Shown piece by piece: positions 1 through 10,087 of a DNA stretch of 64,000 nt. The notes beneath the pieces are model-generated. The model did not search any database, was not told the origin of the DNA, and saw only the letters and a list, made by a program, of their open reading frames with translations. The stretch comes from Acidobacteriales bacterium 59-55. Lineage in GTDB: Bacteria; Acidobacteriota; Terriglobia; Terriglobales; Acidobacteriaceae. A program made the translations under genes and the position numbers. The stretch is from the NCBI GenBank assembly GCA_001897435.1, contig MKSV01000007.1, positions 1,488,001 through 1,552,000 on the forward strand, written 5' to 3'. Numbering within the stretch: position 1 is the first letter of the stretch; each line of letters begins with the position of its first letter.

Positions 1-25
1 TTGGATACTGGTAGCATTACCAAAT

Positions 26-601
26 ATGCAGCGCATATCGACTCTTGGCCTTCTTCTCTTCGTGGCCGTCGCGCTTCCTGTCAGGGCGCAGACCGATCCT
101 GGACTTTCTGCCGCCACACCCGGATTCAGCGTTCTTGCGAAGCCTACAGACCCCGCTGTAAGCCCCTTTGCGGAGCCTGCGCTCACGCCCGGTGTTCTAC
201 TGCTGATGGAGCTGGAGGGCCGTTTTGAGAAGGCCGTCGCCGCCGGCGGAGGCAAGGCATTCGCCAGTTGGTTTGCCGATGACGCGGTTACCCTTAATAA
301 CGGGCGGCCCGCCGTCCTCGGCCGCACCGCCATCGCCGCCCAGGCGCAATGGGATCCGAAGACCTATCAACTTACCTGGACACCTCAGGGAGCGCGGATG
401 GGGCCTTCGAACGACATGGGATTTACGTGGGGACACTACGAGGGCCACTCCAAAGACAAAAATGGGCAGCCCGTCGTCATCTCCGGGCGGTACTTTACCG
501 TTTGGAAAAAGGTGGCCGACGGGAGCTGGAAGGTCGCGCTCGATGCCAGCGCCGACGAGCCCCCTGCCGCGGGCGAATGCTGCACCCTGCCCAAACCATA
601 G
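26..601 (+). CDS. Secreted DUF4440/SnoaL-like (NTF2 fold) protein
   Basis: A 191-residue protein. The N-terminus has a signal peptide (hydrophobic LGLLLFVAVALPV followed by an A-Q-A-type cleavage region near residue 22), so export is expected. From about residue 60 the sequence follows the DUF4440/SnoaL-like pattern: a helix (LMELEGRFEKAV), a strand segment FASWFADDAVTLNNGRP, and a C-terminal sheet ending GRYFTVWKKVADGSWKV, the usual NTF2-fold signature. These proteins bind small ligands or have unknown function. No catalytic residues can be assigned. The gene precedes the histidine kinase by about 65 bases in the same direction, but a functional link is not shown. Confidence 0.7.
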   Translation: MQRISTLGLLLFVAVALPVRAQTDPGLSAATPGFSVLAKPTDPAVSPFAEPALTPGVLLLMELEGRFEKAVAAGGGKAFASWFADDAVTLNNGRPAVLGRTAIAAQAQWDPKTYQLTWTPQGARMGPSNDMGFTWGHYEGHSKDKNGQPVVISGRYFTVWKKVADGSWKVALDASADEPPAAGECCTLPKP

Positions 602-667
602 TTCGCCGCGCTACCCCAAAAGTAGCAGTGCCAGCACTTACGGCTTCCCCTACCATCGAGAAGCCAG

Positions 668-3064
668 ATGAGCCGCCCCCATATTCAGGACGAAGCTTTG
701 CGAATTGAGACCCTCAGCCAATATGAGGTTCTCGATAGTGCGCCCGACTCCGCCCTGGATGAGATTGTCAGCCTGGCAGCCCAGATCTGCGACGCTCCTG
801 TCGCTGCGCTCTCCTTTATAGGGAGTGATCGTATCCTGCTGAAGTCCCGTTTTGGCATCAAGTCGCTTGATACCTCTCTCGGCAGTCTGCCCTGCGAGAC
901 GGCTATCCTCGGCCGCTCGCTCTATGAGATAGACGATGCGCTTCTGGATCACAAGTATGGCCCTCAGGGCATCCTCCTCGATGGCCGCCACTACAGGTTT
1001 TATGCGGGAGCGCCGGTCGTTACGCTGGGCGGTGTCGCGCTCGGAGCGCTCTTTGTGCTCGACCTGCTTCCTCGCACACTCACTCCGCTGCAGTCCTCTG
1101 CGCTCGCCGTCCTAAGTCGCCAGGTCACCACGCAGCTTGAGCTCAGCAACAGGGTCCGCCAGATCAATCGCGCTGCCCGCTATCGCCACCGCGTCGAAAC
1201 CGCTCTCACCGCCGAACGCAACTTCGTCTCCACTGTCCTTGACACGGTCGGTGCTCTGGTCATGGTCATGGACCCCGCGGGGCGCATCGTCCGCTTCAAC
1301 CGCGCCTGCGAGATCGCCTCCGGCTACGACTTCACCACGCTGGTCGGACGCTATGCGTGGGACAAACTCCACCCCCGCCACTCCGTCCCCGAAGCGATCG
1401 AAGACTTCGAGCGGCTCCGCTCCGGCGACTTCCCTGCCACCTTTGAGAATGAATGGCTGAACCGCAATGGAGATCTCCGCCGCATCGCATGGAACGTCAC
1501 GGCGCTGCGTGACGACAGCGGAACGATGACCTTCATCATCGCCACCGGCCTCGACGTCACGACGCAACGCGCCGCCGAAGCGACGCTCCGCGAGAGCGAG
1601 GCCCGCTACCGTCTGCTCGTCGAGGGTTCGCTAGGCATGGTCTGCACACACGACCTGCGCGGCGTTCTTCTCTCCGTCAACACCCACGGTGCGGCGACTC
1701 TCGGGCGGTCCGTGGCCGATATGGTCGGTCACTCGCTCGCCAAGTTCATCGTTCCCGCCCGCAAGCATCTGCTGCCTGCCTACCTGAAGCAGGTTACCGA
1801 AGAAGGGGAGGCGCAGGGACTTCTCCATCTCTTCCATACTGATACAGAGACGCGCGTTATTGCCTATCGGAACAAGCTGATTGTTGTCCCGGACCGCGAC
1901 CCCTATGTTCTCGGATTCGGTATCGACATTACTGAGCAGGTTCGCGTTGAAGGGCGCCTGCGCGCGCTCACCAGTCAGTCCGATTCGATCCTCGAATCCG
2001 TTGGCGACGGTATTTACGCAGTCGATCTCGAGGGGAAGATTACCATTGTCAACTCCGCCGCGGCGCAGATGCTGGGCTACACCCAGGCCGAATTGCTCGG
2101 CGAGGAGATGCACTCCCTCATTCACCATACCCGGGCAGACGGCATGCCCTATCCCGCGCACGACTGCCCCATCCGCGTGAGCCTCGCTCACCTGGAGACC
2201 GTGCGCGTCTCCGACGATGTCTTCTGGCGCAAAGACGGCACCAGCTTCCCCGTCGACTATGTCGCCAAGCCTCAGATTGACCACACCGCGCTTGACGAAG
2301 GGACTGCCAAGGCCGTCGGCGTGGTGGTCGCCTTCACCGACATCACCGAGCGTCGCGCGCTGGACCGCATGAAGGACGAGTTTATCTCTACCGTCTCCCA
2401 CGAGCTGCGTACACCACTGACTTCCGTCCGAGGAGCGCTTGGATTGCTCGCCGGCGAAGCCCTCGCCAGCCGGCCTGAAAAGACTCAGCAGATGCTCGAC
2501 ATTGCCATCAGCAACTCCGATCGCCTGATCCGCCTGGTCAACGACATCCTGGATCTTGAACGCATCGGCAGCGGTAAAACCGACATTCAGCCTATCCAGT
2601 GCGATATCGCCGACCTTCTCCGTCGCGCCGCAAGCCTGCAACAGACGCTCAGCCCGAAGCAGGAGGTCCAGATCACGCTTGCCGCCAACGGCGTCAGTGT
2701 CTGGGCCGATCCGGATCGCCTCTTTCAGGCGCTCAACAACCTCATCTCGAACGCCATCAAGTTTTCCTATCCCGGCGGCAAGATTCACCTTGCAGCCGGC
2801 AATCTCGACGAGAACGAAGCCATTGTCGAGATCATCGATCAAGGTCGCGGCGTCCCTGCCGACAAGCTGGAGAAGATCTTCGACCGCTTCCAGCAGGTCG
2901 ACGCCTCAGACTCCCGCGCACTCGGCGGGACAGGCCTTGGGCTGGCTATCTGTCGCAGCATCATCGCTCAGAATGGAGGCCGCATCTGGGCCACCAGCAA
3001 CGCCGATCGGGGAACGACCTTCCACTTCACCCTTCCCACGAAACCGTCCGCGCACCTGCGCTAA
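668..3064 (+). CDS. Soluble GAF-PAS-PAS-PAS hybrid-free sensor histidine kinase
   Basis: A 798-residue histidine kinase with no transmembrane segment, so it senses cytoplasmic or diffusible signals. Order: GAF domain about 20-165, PAS about 185-300 (FNRACEIASGYD), second PAS about 308-425, third PAS about 432-560 (NSAAAQMLGYTQAELLG), HisKA dimerisation helix with phospho-acceptor His578 in STVSHELRTPLTS, then a HATPase_c domain with N-box (LISNAIKFS), G1 box (DQGRGVP) and G2 box (GGTGLGLAI). No receiver domain is fused and no response regulator is adjacent, so it is an orphan kinase. It converges on acs with only 27 bases between stops. A 403-codon antisense open frame across it is a GC-driven shadow. 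Confidence 0.92.
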   Translation: MSRPHIQDEALRIETLSQYEVLDSAPDSALDEIVSLAAQICDAPVAALSFIGSDRILLKSRFGIKSLDTSLGSLPCETAILGRSLYEIDDALLDHKYGPQGILLDGRHYRFYAGAPVVTLGGVALGALFVLDLLPRTLTPLQSSALAVLSRQVTTQLELSNRVRQINRAARYRHRVETALTAERNFVSTVLDTVGALVMVMDPAGRIVRFNRACEIASGYDFTTLVGRYAWDKLHPRHSVPEAIEDFERLRSGDFPATFENEWLNRNGDLRRIAWNVTALRDDSGTMTFIIATGLDVTTQRAAEATLRESEARYRLLVEGSLGMVCTHDLRGVLLSVNTHGAATLGRSVADMVGHSLAKFIVPARKHLLPAYLKQVTEEGEAQGLLHLFHTDTETRVIAYRNKLIVVPDRDPYVLGFGIDITEQVRVEGRLRALTSQSDSILESVGDGIYAVDLEGKITIVNSAAAQMLGYTQAELLGEEMHSLIHHTRADGMPYPAHDCPIRVSLAHLETVRVSDDVFWRKDGTSFPVDYVAKPQIDHTALDEGTAKAVGVVVAFTDITERRALDRMKDEFISTVSHELRTPLTSVRGALGLLAGEALASRPEKTQQMLDIAISNSDRLIRLVNDILDLERIGSGKTDIQPIQCDIADLLRRAASLQQTLSPKQEVQITLAANGVSVWADPDRLFQALNNLISNAIKFSYPGGKIHLAAGNLDENEAIVEIIDQGRGVPADKLEKIFDRFQQVDASDSRALGGTGLGLAICRSIIAQNGGRIWATSNADRGTTFHFTLPTKPSAHLR

Positions 3065-3091
3065 GCAGAAGAGACGGGAGCGAGCTTCCGC

Positions 3092-5053
3092 TCACTCCTC
3101 ACCCTCCCGCAGCTTCGCAATCACGGCAAAATCCTCCAGGGTGGTGGTATCCCCTTTCACTTCGCCAGTCGCGGCCAACTCACGCAGCAGCCGGCGCATG
3201 ATCTTCCCGCTCCGCGTCTTAGGTAAAGCATCGGTAAACCGCAGATCGTCCGGCCTCGCCAGCGCGCCAATCTCCTTGGCAACCCACTGCCGCAACTCCT
3301 GCCGCAACTCCTCGCTCGGTTCATTGCCAGACTCCAGCGTGACGAACGCGGCGATCGCCTGCCCCTTCATCTCGTCGGGACGACCTACGACCGCGGCCTC
3401 AGCCACCTTCGGGTGAGCCACCAGCGCGGACTCCACCTCCATCGTTCCCAGGCGGTGTCCACTGACGTTGATAACGTCATCGACGCGCCCCATCAGCCAG
3501 AAATATCCGTCGGCATCGCGCCTGGCGCCGTCGCCGGTGAAGTAGCTGCCCGGAATCTCGTTCCAGTAGGCCTGCTCATACCGCTCCTGATCGCCATAGA
3601 TCGTCCGCGCCATCGATGGCCACGGCTTGCGAATCACCAGCAGGCCACCCTGGCCATCGGGAACCGGGGCGCCTGATCGTGTAACCACTTCAGGCACAAT
3701 TCCGAAGAACGGCCGCGTCGCCGATCCCGGCTTGGCAGGCACCGCGCCTGGAATCGGCGAAATCATGATCGACCCGGTCTCCGTCTGCCACCACGTATCC
3801 ACAATCGGGCAGCGCTCCTTGCCGATCTCGCGGTGATACCACATCCACGACTCGGGATTGATGGGCTCGCCCACCGTTCCCAGCAGCCGCAGCGACTCCA
3901 GCGAGTGCTTCGCCACCCACTCGTTGCCCCACTTCGTAAATGCCCGGATCGCCGTCGGTGCGGTGTAGAAGACCGTCACCTTATGGTCGTCGATGAGCTT
4001 CCAGAAACGGTCGTTCTCCGGCCAGTTCGGAGCGCCCTCGTACATCATCACCGTCACCCCGCACTGCAAGGGCCCATACACCACGTAGCTGTGCCCCGTC
4101 ACCCAGCCGATGTCGGCCGAGCACCAGTAAACATCCTCCTCGCGCAGGTCGAAGATGTACTTGCTCGTCAGGTACGTCTGCACCGCATAGCCGCCAGTGG
4201 TATGCACCAGCCCCTTGGGCTTGCCCGTCGTTCCCGATGTGTAGAGCAAATAGAGCGGATCTTCCGCATCCATCCACTCGGGAGCGCACTCGTGCGCGGC
4301 CTGCAACATCGCCTCGTCCCACCAGATATCGCGGCCTTCCTTCATCTTGATCTCGGAACCCGACCGCCGATACACCACGACATTCTTCACCGTCGGGCAC
4401 TTCTCCAGCGCCTCGTCCACAATATCCTTTAGCCTTACCTCATGGCCCCGCCTATAGCTTGTGTCCTGCGTCAGCACCGCGACGCACTGCGAATCGTTCA
4501 CGCGATCCACAATCGCATGGGCGGCAAATCCCCCGAAGATCACCGAATGAATCGCTCCAATCCGCGCACACGCCAGCAGTGCGATCGCCAGTTCCGGACA
4601 CATGCCCATATAGATGGCGACCCGGTCCCCACGCTTGATCCCCAGCCCCTTCAGCACATTCGCAAAACGTTGCACCTGGCCCAATAGATCGCCATAAGTC
4701 AATCGCCGAACCTCGCCAGGCTCTCCCTCCCATAGCAGCGCGACCTTGTCCCTGCGGGCTCCCAGGCCATGGCGGTCCACACAGTTGTGCGACAGGTTCA
4801 TCTTGCCACCGACAAACCACTTGGCATCCTTGCCCTCGCCGTCGAGCACCTTCGTCCACGGCGCAAACCACTCCAGCTCCGCCGCCGCCTCTGCCCAGAA
4901 CTCCTCCGGCTGCTCGACGCTATGGCGATACATCGCCTCATACTGCTCCAGACTCTTTACATATGCCTTCGCCGCAAACTCCGCCGGCGGGGGAAATACC
5001 CGGTTCTCCCGCAGACTCGAATCCAGATTCCTGCCATCTCCCAACGTCGTCAC
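3092..5053 (-). CDS. acs: Acetyl-CoA synthetase (AMP-forming)
   Basis: A 653-residue member of the acyl-adenylate-forming family, full length for Acs (about 650). It converts acetate, ATP and CoA to acetyl-CoA through acetyl-AMP. Visible motifs: the P-loop [14 protein letters not shown], the acetate-pocket region [16 protein letters not shown], the A8 hinge [16 protein letters not shown], and the C-terminal [11 protein letters not shown] holding the catalytic lysine that is acetylated by Pat-type enzymes in other bacteria. No acetyltransferase or sirtuin is nearby, so that control is inferred only from the family. It is monocistronic by layout. Confidence 0.96.
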   Translation of the reverse strand: MTTLGDGRNLDSSLRENRVFPPPAEFAAKAYVKSLEQYEAMYRHSVEQPEEFWAEAAAELEWFAPWTKVLDGEGKDAKWFVGGKMNLSHNCVDRHGLGARRDKVALLWEGEPGEVRRLTYGDLLGQVQRFANVLKGLGIKRGDRVAIYMGMCPELAIALLACARIGAIHSVIFGGFAAHAIVDRVNDSQCVAVLTQDTSYRRGHEVRLKDIVDEALEKCPTVKNVVVYRRSGSEIKMKEGRDIWWDEAMLQAAHECAPEWMDAEDPLYLLYTSGTTGKPKGLVHTTGGYAVQTYLTSKYIFDLREEDVYWCSADIGWVTGHSYVVYGPLQCGVTVMMYEGAPNWPENDRFWKLIDDHKVTVFYTAPTAIRAFTKWGNEWVAKHSLESLRLLGTVGEPINPESWMWYHREIGKERCPIVDTWWQTETGSIMISPIPGAVPAKPGSATRPFFGIVPEVVTRSGAPVPDGQGGLLVIRKPWPSMARTIYGDQERYEQAYWNEIPGSYFTGDGARRDADGYFWLMGRVDDVINVSGHRLGTMEVESALVAHPKVAEAAVVGRPDEMKGQAIAAFVTLESGNEPSEELRQELRQWVAKEIGALARPDDLRFTDALPKTRSGKIMRRLLRELAATGEVKGDTTTLEDFAVIAKLREGEE

Positions 5054-5194
5054 GAACGGCCCTCCATCGATTTATCTATCCACCAAAAGGTACGCTATGC
5101 ACAAAGAGTGCGGCAACCCGCCTCCCGAATAGCGTTCTCATTTTTACTAGAGCAAAGTAGCAGTTGGTGTAGAGTCTGCCGAGCCCTTTGTTTG

Positions 5195-5215
5195 TCATTC
5201 CCGAAGGGAATCTGC
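5195..5215. repeat. Small palindrome, likely terminator of the upstream M3 peptidase gene
   Basis: The 200-base gap between acs and the M3 peptidase holds a short palindrome, ATTCCC-GAA-GGGAAT, directly downstream of the peptidase stop on the minus strand. It has no clear T-run, so the terminator role is tentative. It may be a dispersed intergenic palindrome. Confidence 0.35.
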
Positions 5216-5253
5216 GGTTCCTCCACACTAACGGCAAATCTGCTCTAATTTGG

Positions 5254-7428
5254 TTACTCAGGACTGCCGGAAGGCACCAGCCCGCGATCTTTCAGCATCG
5301 GCTCAACGCTGGGCTCCTTGCCCAGCCACGCTGCGTACATCTTTGCCAGATCCTCGGTGTTGCCCCGCGAGAGCACCATCCGCCGTAACCGGTCGCCGTT
5401 CGCCCGGGTCAGGCCGCCGTTGTCCTCAAACCACTGGTATGCGGAGTCGTCCAGCATCTCCGTCCACAAGTACGCGTAGTAGCCCGCCGCATAACCATTG
5501 CCCCAGATGTGCATGAAGTAGCTGGAGCGGTAGCGGGGCGGCACATAGCTGATCGCCAGATGCGTCTTCTCGAGCGCCTGCTCTTCAAACGCATCGGGCT
5601 TCTGCAACGGAGCATCGGCAGGCAGCGTATGCCACTGCATATCCAACTCCGCCGCAGCCAGCAACTCGGTCAGCGCATACCCCTGGTTGAACTTCGCTGC
5701 CTTCTTAATCTTGGCAGCCAGTTCGTCCGGCATCGGCGCGCCGGTCTTGTCGTGCTTCGCGTAATGCTTGAAGATCGACGGATAGCTCGCCCAGTGCTCG
5801 TTGAACTGCGAAGGAAACTCTACAAAGTCCCGAGGCACGTCAGTGCCCGACAGACTCGGGTACTCCGTATCGGCAAACATGCCGTGCAGCGCGTGGCCGA
5901 ACTCGTGGAACATCGTGGTCACATCGCTAAAGCTGATCAGCGCCGGCTCGCCCGCCGCCGGCTTGGTGAAGTTGCAGACGTTATAGACCACGGGCAGTGT
6001 GCCCAGCAGCTTCGACTGGCCGACGAAGACGCTCATCCACGCGCCGCCGTTCTTGTTGTCACGCTTGAAGTAGTCACCGTAGAACAATGCCAGCGGCTTG
6101 CCATTAGCGTCGAAGACCTCGAAAACGCGCACATCCGGCTGGTAGACCGGAATATCCTTCCGTTCCTTGAAGGTCAGTCCATAAAGCTGGTTTGCGGCAT
6201 AAAACACGCCGTTCTCCAGCACATTGTTCAACTCGAAGTAGGGCTTCACCTGCGACTCGTCGAGATCGTAGCGGGCCTTGCGCACCTGCTCGGCATAGAA
6301 CTCCCAGTCCCACGGCTGCAATTTGAAGCCGCCTTTCTGGGCATCGATGACATCCTGAATATCCTTCGCCTCCGTGGCCGCCTTCGCCGTCGCCGCCGGA
6401 ACCAGCGCATCCATAAACTTCAGCGCCGCCGCAGGCGTCTTCGCCATCTGATTCTCCAGCGTCCAGGCGGCGAAGTTCGGATAGCCCAACAGCTTCGCCT
6501 TCTCCGCGCGAACCTGCGCCAGCCGCGCAATCGTTGCGCGGGTATCGTTCGCATCCCCGCGTTCCGCCCGGTTCCACGACTTTTCAAATAGCGCCTCACG
6601 CGTCTTGCGATTGCTCAGCGAAACCAGGTCCGGCTGCTGCGTCGTGTTCTGCAACGGGAGCACCCAGCCCTCCTTCTTGCGCTCCTTCGCCGCCTCGGCC
6701 GCAGCGGCAATCTGCGAGTCATTGAACCCCGCCAGCGCGGCCTTATCCGTCGTTACATAGGCAGCGTCCTTGGTCGCGGCCAGCAGCTTGGTGATGAAGT
6801 CGTTCGAAAGCGTCGACTCCTCTTCATTCAGCTTCTTCAGCTTCGCCTTGTCGGCATCGGAGAGGTTGGCCCCGGAGTGCACAAACTTCTTGTAATAAAA
6901 ATCCACCAGCCGCAGCGATTCAGCGTCGAGCTTCAGCGAATCGCGCTCCTTATAGATCGTCTCCACGCGATGAAACAGCTTCGAGTCCAGATAGATGGCG
7001 TCATCGTGCGCCGCCAGTTTGGGAGCTTCGATGTCCTGCACCTTCTGCAGCACTGGATTCATGTTTGCGCCGGTCACGCCGCTGAAGGCCATCATCGCGC
7101 GGTTGAACAACTGGCCGGTCTTCTCCATCGCGACCAGAGTGTTCTCGAAGGTCGGCGGGGCGGGATTATCGGCAATCGCCTTCATCTCCTTCAACTGCTG
7201 CGCCATCCCGGCCTCAATTGCAGGCTGGTAGTCGCTGTCCTTGATCTTGTCGAAAGGCGGCGCCTGAAACGGCAGCGTGCTCGGCGCGTAGAACGGATTA
7301 CTCGGCCCAAACTTCGCGCCGGCAGCAAGCGCAGGCGTAACGGAACCCAGGGCAATGGCGCTAGCGGCAGTCAGAATACCCACCTTCGACATCGTGGACT
7401 TGTTCTTGCGCAAACGAATTGTGCTCAT
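5254..7428 (-). CDS. M3-family metallopeptidase (peptidyl-dipeptidase Dcp-like), exported
   Basis: A 724-residue zinc peptidase of family M3 (thimet oligopeptidase/Dcp). The zinc motif HEFGHALHG is intact, with the downstream acidic ligand region following. The N-terminus carries a signal peptide (ILTAASAIALGSVTPALA), so it probably acts in the periplasm, trimming dipeptides from oligopeptides. Length matches Dcp (about 680-720). It is transcribed alone, convergent with nothing and upstream of acs in the same direction but separated by 200 bases with a palindrome. Confidence 0.9.
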   Translation of the reverse strand: MSTIRLRKNKSTMSKVGILTAASAIALGSVTPALAAGAKFGPSNPFYAPSTLPFQAPPFDKIKDSDYQPAIEAGMAQQLKEMKAIADNPAPPTFENTLVAMEKTGQLFNRAMMAFSGVTGANMNPVLQKVQDIEAPKLAAHDDAIYLDSKLFHRVETIYKERDSLKLDAESLRLVDFYYKKFVHSGANLSDADKAKLKKLNEEESTLSNDFITKLLAATKDAAYVTTDKAALAGFNDSQIAAAAEAAKERKKEGWVLPLQNTTQQPDLVSLSNRKTREALFEKSWNRAERGDANDTRATIARLAQVRAEKAKLLGYPNFAAWTLENQMAKTPAAALKFMDALVPAATAKAATEAKDIQDVIDAQKGGFKLQPWDWEFYAEQVRKARYDLDESQVKPYFELNNVLENGVFYAANQLYGLTFKERKDIPVYQPDVRVFEVFDANGKPLALFYGDYFKRDNKNGGAWMSVFVGQSKLLGTLPVVYNVCNFTKPAAGEPALISFSDVTTMFHEFGHALHGMFADTEYPSLSGTDVPRDFVEFPSQFNEHWASYPSIFKHYAKHDKTGAPMPDELAAKIKKAAKFNQGYALTELLAAAELDMQWHTLPADAPLQKPDAFEEQALEKTHLAISYVPPRYRSSYFMHIWGNGYAAGYYAYLWTEMLDDSAYQWFEDNGGLTRANGDRLRRMVLSRGNTEDLAKMYAAWLGKEPSVEPMLKDRGLVPSGSPE

Positions 7429-7509
7429 AACTGGTCATGTCCCTCACACCCTCGATTGTAGAGGACAGGCAATAGCGCGCCAATCGACTGCGCATCCAGC
7501 GCGGCAGAC

Positions 7510-7935
7510 TCAGCCGGTATATTCTTCTTCCTGATTGGCGGCGACGGCAAAGATCCTATTGCTGTGGTGAGCCACCATATGTCCCAGCGCAACCGATCCA
7601 AGGCAAAGCACGACCGATAGCGTTACATTGGCCAGCGCACGGCTCCACTCGCCTGTCCGCAGCAGATCAAAGGTCTGAAGGCTGAAGGAAGAAAAAGTCG
7701 TAAACCCGCCGCATAACCCGACCATCACAAACAGCCGGATATTCTCCGGAGCTTCAAACCGGCTTCCGGGAAACGTCAGGGTCCCGAAGAAGCCGATCAC
7801 AAAACAGCCGATCACGTTGATGAGGATCGTTCCCCAGGGAAAGGTCGTGCTGCTGTCGAGTGTCAGACGTGTAAGCGCATAGCGCAGAACACCGCCCAGT
7901 GCGCTGCCCACGGTAATCCAGAGATAGGTAGACAT
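7510..7935 (-). CDS. crcB: Fluoride exporter CrcB/Fluc
   Basis: A 141-residue CrcB/Fluc fluoride channel with about four transmembrane helices. Conserved features: GSALGGVLRYAL near the N-terminus, the GTILINVIGCFVIGFF helix with the conserved Asn, and GLCGGFTTFSSFS, the motif holding the pore phenylalanines. The longer open frame starting at 8238 was rejected, because the CrcB family begins at MSTYLW and the upstream region is a riboswitch. Fluc channels work as antiparallel dual-topology dimers in the inner membrane. The gene is controlled by the adjacent fluoride riboswitch. Confidence 0.93.
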   Translation of the reverse strand: MSTYLWITVGSALGGVLRYALTRLTLDSSTTFPWGTILINVIGCFVIGFFGTLTFPGSRFEAPENIRLFVMVGLCGGFTTFSSFSLQTFDLLRTGEWSRALANVTLSVVLCLGSVALGHMVAHHSNRIFAVAANQEEEYTG

Positions 7936-7948
7936 TCCTGCCCTCGTC

Positions 7949-7973
7949 GTATGCTCCGCTCTCGCGGAGCGTA
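7949..7973 (-). promoter_or_regulatory. Hairpin between fluoride riboswitch and crcB start (putative expression platform)
   Basis: On the minus strand GCTCCGC-GAGA-GCGGAGC forms a 7-bp stem with a GAGA tetraloop, extended by three more pairs. It lies between the aptamer and the crcB start codon and has no trailing T-run, so if it takes part in regulation it more likely acts on translation than on termination. Confidence 0.5.
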
Positions 7974-7980
7974 TGGAATT

Positions 7981-8040
7981 GGCAGGAGTCATCAGCCTCT
8001 CGGCGGTTTCGGGAGACCCCATTCCCTTCTCTCCGATGCT
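7981..8040 (-). promoter_or_regulatory. Fluoride (crcB-motif) riboswitch
   Basis: Read on the minus strand, the segment shows the crcB-motif layout: P1 strand GGAG, P2 formed by GGGA-ATGGGGTC-TCCC, the conserved AAACCGCC, P3 stem GCC-GAGA-GGC, then the hallmark GGCTGATGACTCC whose CTCC closes P1. Order and spacing match the known fluoride aptamer, and the gene 45 bases downstream is crcB, the expected target. Confidence 0.88.
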
Positions 8041-8081
8041 ACTGCTCGACGCTTCCCATCGCAAATAAAAGTCACGGACGT

Positions 8082-8666
8082 CTACCCTGTCGCCCCTCTC
8101 GCCGCCAGCAACACCTTCAGTTCCTTCACCTCCGCCGACAGCGACCGCACCAGATCCAGTATTTCCCTGCGGTGGATCTCCCCCAAGTTGGGCGTCACGC
8201 CCTCCAGATAGAACGTCCCATTCGATTCGAGCACGCATTTCTCTACCTCGGAGAAGCTGTTCATTCCCTGCTTGTGCAATACGGACATCAGATCGTGCTC
8301 TGTCAGGGACTCCTTCTTCATCGCAGCCTCATCCGGCTTGCCATGCCGAATCAGGATCGTATCCGTACCTTCAACGACCGTGTTCAGCTTTGGTGCCCGG
8401 AACAGGACCAGCGTCAGCAGCCAATTGATCGCCAGCAGCGCGAACGCCCCGATGATCCCTCCCGTCACCGAGTTGTCGTCGCCGATCATCGCGTTCTGCA
8501 CCGTGTTCGACAGACTCAGCAGCACCACCAGATCAAAAGGATTCAACTGAGCCAGCTCGCGCTTTCCGAACAGGCGCAGGAAGCCGATCAGGAACAGATA
8601 GACGATCATGGGGCGCAGCAGCTTCTCCAGAATGGGCAAATGAAGGTGAAACATGCTCTCGATCAA
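8082..8666 (-). CDS. DUF421 (YetF/YcaP-like) membrane protein
   Basis: A 194-residue DUF421-family protein. Two to three N-terminal membrane helices (PMIVYLFLIGFLRLFGKREL, then a helix after GGIIGAFALLAINWLL) precede a soluble C-terminal domain of mixed alpha/beta type. The signature LAQLNPFDLVVLLSLSN is present. Biochemical function is unknown. It lies upstream of crcB in the same direction, but the riboswitch occupies the gap, so crcB has its own control. Confidence 0.85.
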   Translation of the reverse strand: MIESMFHLHLPILEKLLRPMIVYLFLIGFLRLFGKRELAQLNPFDLVVLLSLSNTVQNAMIGDDNSVTGGIIGAFALLAINWLLTLVLFRAPKLNTVVEGTDTILIRHGKPDEAAMKKESLTEHDLMSVLHKQGMNSFSEVEKCVLESNGTFYLEGVTPNLGEIHRREILDLVRSLSAEVKELKVLLAARGATG

Positions 8667-8746
8667 AGGAGGCTCCTTTTACTGCCATCGATTTATCACG
8701 TCTAAACCACACTTGCCACGTCAAACTCATGTTCATCGCACAAGCT

Positions 8747-9715
8747 TTAAGAGTAGCGTTGCTGATGCCACTTCCAGGCGCTCGCAATAATTGTGTCCAG
8801 CTCTGCAAATTGGGGCTTCCAGCCCAGCTCCGCCTTGATCTTCTCCGAGCTGGCCACCAGCACTGCCGGGTCGCCCGCCCTGCGCTCGCGCTCCTCGACG
8901 GCGATAGGCCGTCCCGTCACACGCCGCACCGACTCAATCACCTCGAGCACTGTGAAACCCTGCCCGTTGCCGATGTTGTAGATCAACCGGCTCTCGTTTT
9001 TCAGCGCATCGAGCGCCAGCAGATGTGCCTCCGCCAGATCGCGTACATGGATGTAATCGCGGATGCAGGTGCCGTCCTTGGTCGGATAGTCCCTCCCAAA
9101 GATCTTGATGTCCTTCCGACGTCCCAGCGCCACATCGAGAATCAGCGGAATCAAATGCGACTCCGGCTCATGCGCCTCGCCATAACCTTCGATCGCGCCA
9201 GCGACATTGAAATATCGCAGGCTCGCATATCTAAACCCATGGATGATGTTCATCCAGCGAAGCATCTGTTCTACAAGGAGTTTGCTCTCGCCATACGCAT
9301 TTGTAGGTTCTAGTCTGGCATCTTCCAGGATAGGCGTCGTCTCCGGCTCCCCATAGCAGGCGGCCGTCGAACTGAAGACCAGCCGATCATGGCCGATTGC
9401 CAGCATGGACTCGAGCAGGGTCAGGGTCGAGGCCGTGTTATTGCGGAAGTAAACCTCCGGCTTCTTCATGCTCTCGCCCGCCTCAATCAGGGCCGCAAAG
9501 TGCATCACGCCATCAAAATGTTCGGCTTTCAAGACTTTTTCCACAAGAGGCCGGTCCGCCAGGTCGCCGAGCACGAATTCCGCGCCCTCCGCCACCGCCG
9601 ATCTCTTACTGTGGCACAGGTTATCGAACACCGTCACCGAGTGCCCCCGGGCCAGCAAAAGCCTCGTCACCGTACCTCCGATATAACCTGCTCCACCCGT
9701 CACCAGGATCTTCAT
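8747..9715 (-). CDS. galE: UDP-glucose 4-epimerase
   Basis: A 322-residue extended short-chain dehydrogenase interconverting UDP-glucose and UDP-galactose with bound NAD+. The Rossmann motif GGAGYIGGTV is at the N-terminus, the catalytic Ser and Tyr lie in SSTAACYG and NAYGESK (YxxxK), and the family sequence CIRDYIHVRDLAEAH follows. I start at 9715 (MKILVTGG) because it sits five bases after a strong GGAGG ribosome-binding site. A start four codons upstream is possible. It supplies UDP-galactose for exopolysaccharide or lipopolysaccharide synthesis. No Leloir genes are adjacent. Confidence 0.95.
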   Translation of the reverse strand: MKILVTGGAGYIGGTVTRLLLARGHSVTVFDNLCHSKRSAVAEGAEFVLGDLADRPLVEKVLKAEHFDGVMHFAALIEAGESMKKPEVYFRNNTASTLTLLESMLAIGHDRLVFSSTAACYGEPETTPILEDARLEPTNAYGESKLLVEQMLRWMNIIHGFRYASLRYFNVAGAIEGYGEAHEPESHLIPLILDVALGRRKDIKIFGRDYPTKDGTCIRDYIHVRDLAEAHLLALDALKNESRLIYNIGNGQGFTVLEVIESVRRVTGRPIAVEERERRAGDPAVLVASSEKIKAELGWKPQFAELDTIIASAWKWHQQRYS

Positions 9716-10087
9716 TTTGTCCTCCAATGTTCTCTATCTGGATACCACAAAAGTACCAGTGTCAATCAGATAGCGTTCCAGCACTATACTTGTAGTAGCG
9801 AAATGCAGAGCCCCGGCATGTGAACAGAAATCACTCCCCAATGCACGGAGCCTGCTACAACCTTTTACTTCTATTTTCTCGTCTGTCTACATAAGCTCTT
9901 ACGGCGGTTGCGGTATTGTCTCCGTCGTCAAACAAGTTTATCGGGGCAGACCGGCGAAGTTCGGTCACTCGACAACCTCTAGAAGGAATCGTGGACTGTT
10001 GCACTTCGGTTGCACCGTCTTCGGCGTTTTCGCTGAGACGGCTTCCATCCTCCGCCTCCAAATGGGAGGCATTCTCGAAGGATCTTT
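9716..10087. other. Divergent intergenic region galE/tonB
   Basis: A 372-base gap between the divergent galE and TonB-like genes that should hold promoters for both. Just upstream of the TonB-like start there is a short inverted repeat, GCCTCC-AAAT-GGGAGGC. I see no tRNA, riboswitch or convincing small gene here. Confidence 0.4.

Noticed and set aside
1631..2842. A 403-codon antisense frame over the histidine kinase
   Set aside because: Shadow of the kinase, which has complete HisKA and ATPase motifs on the plus strand.
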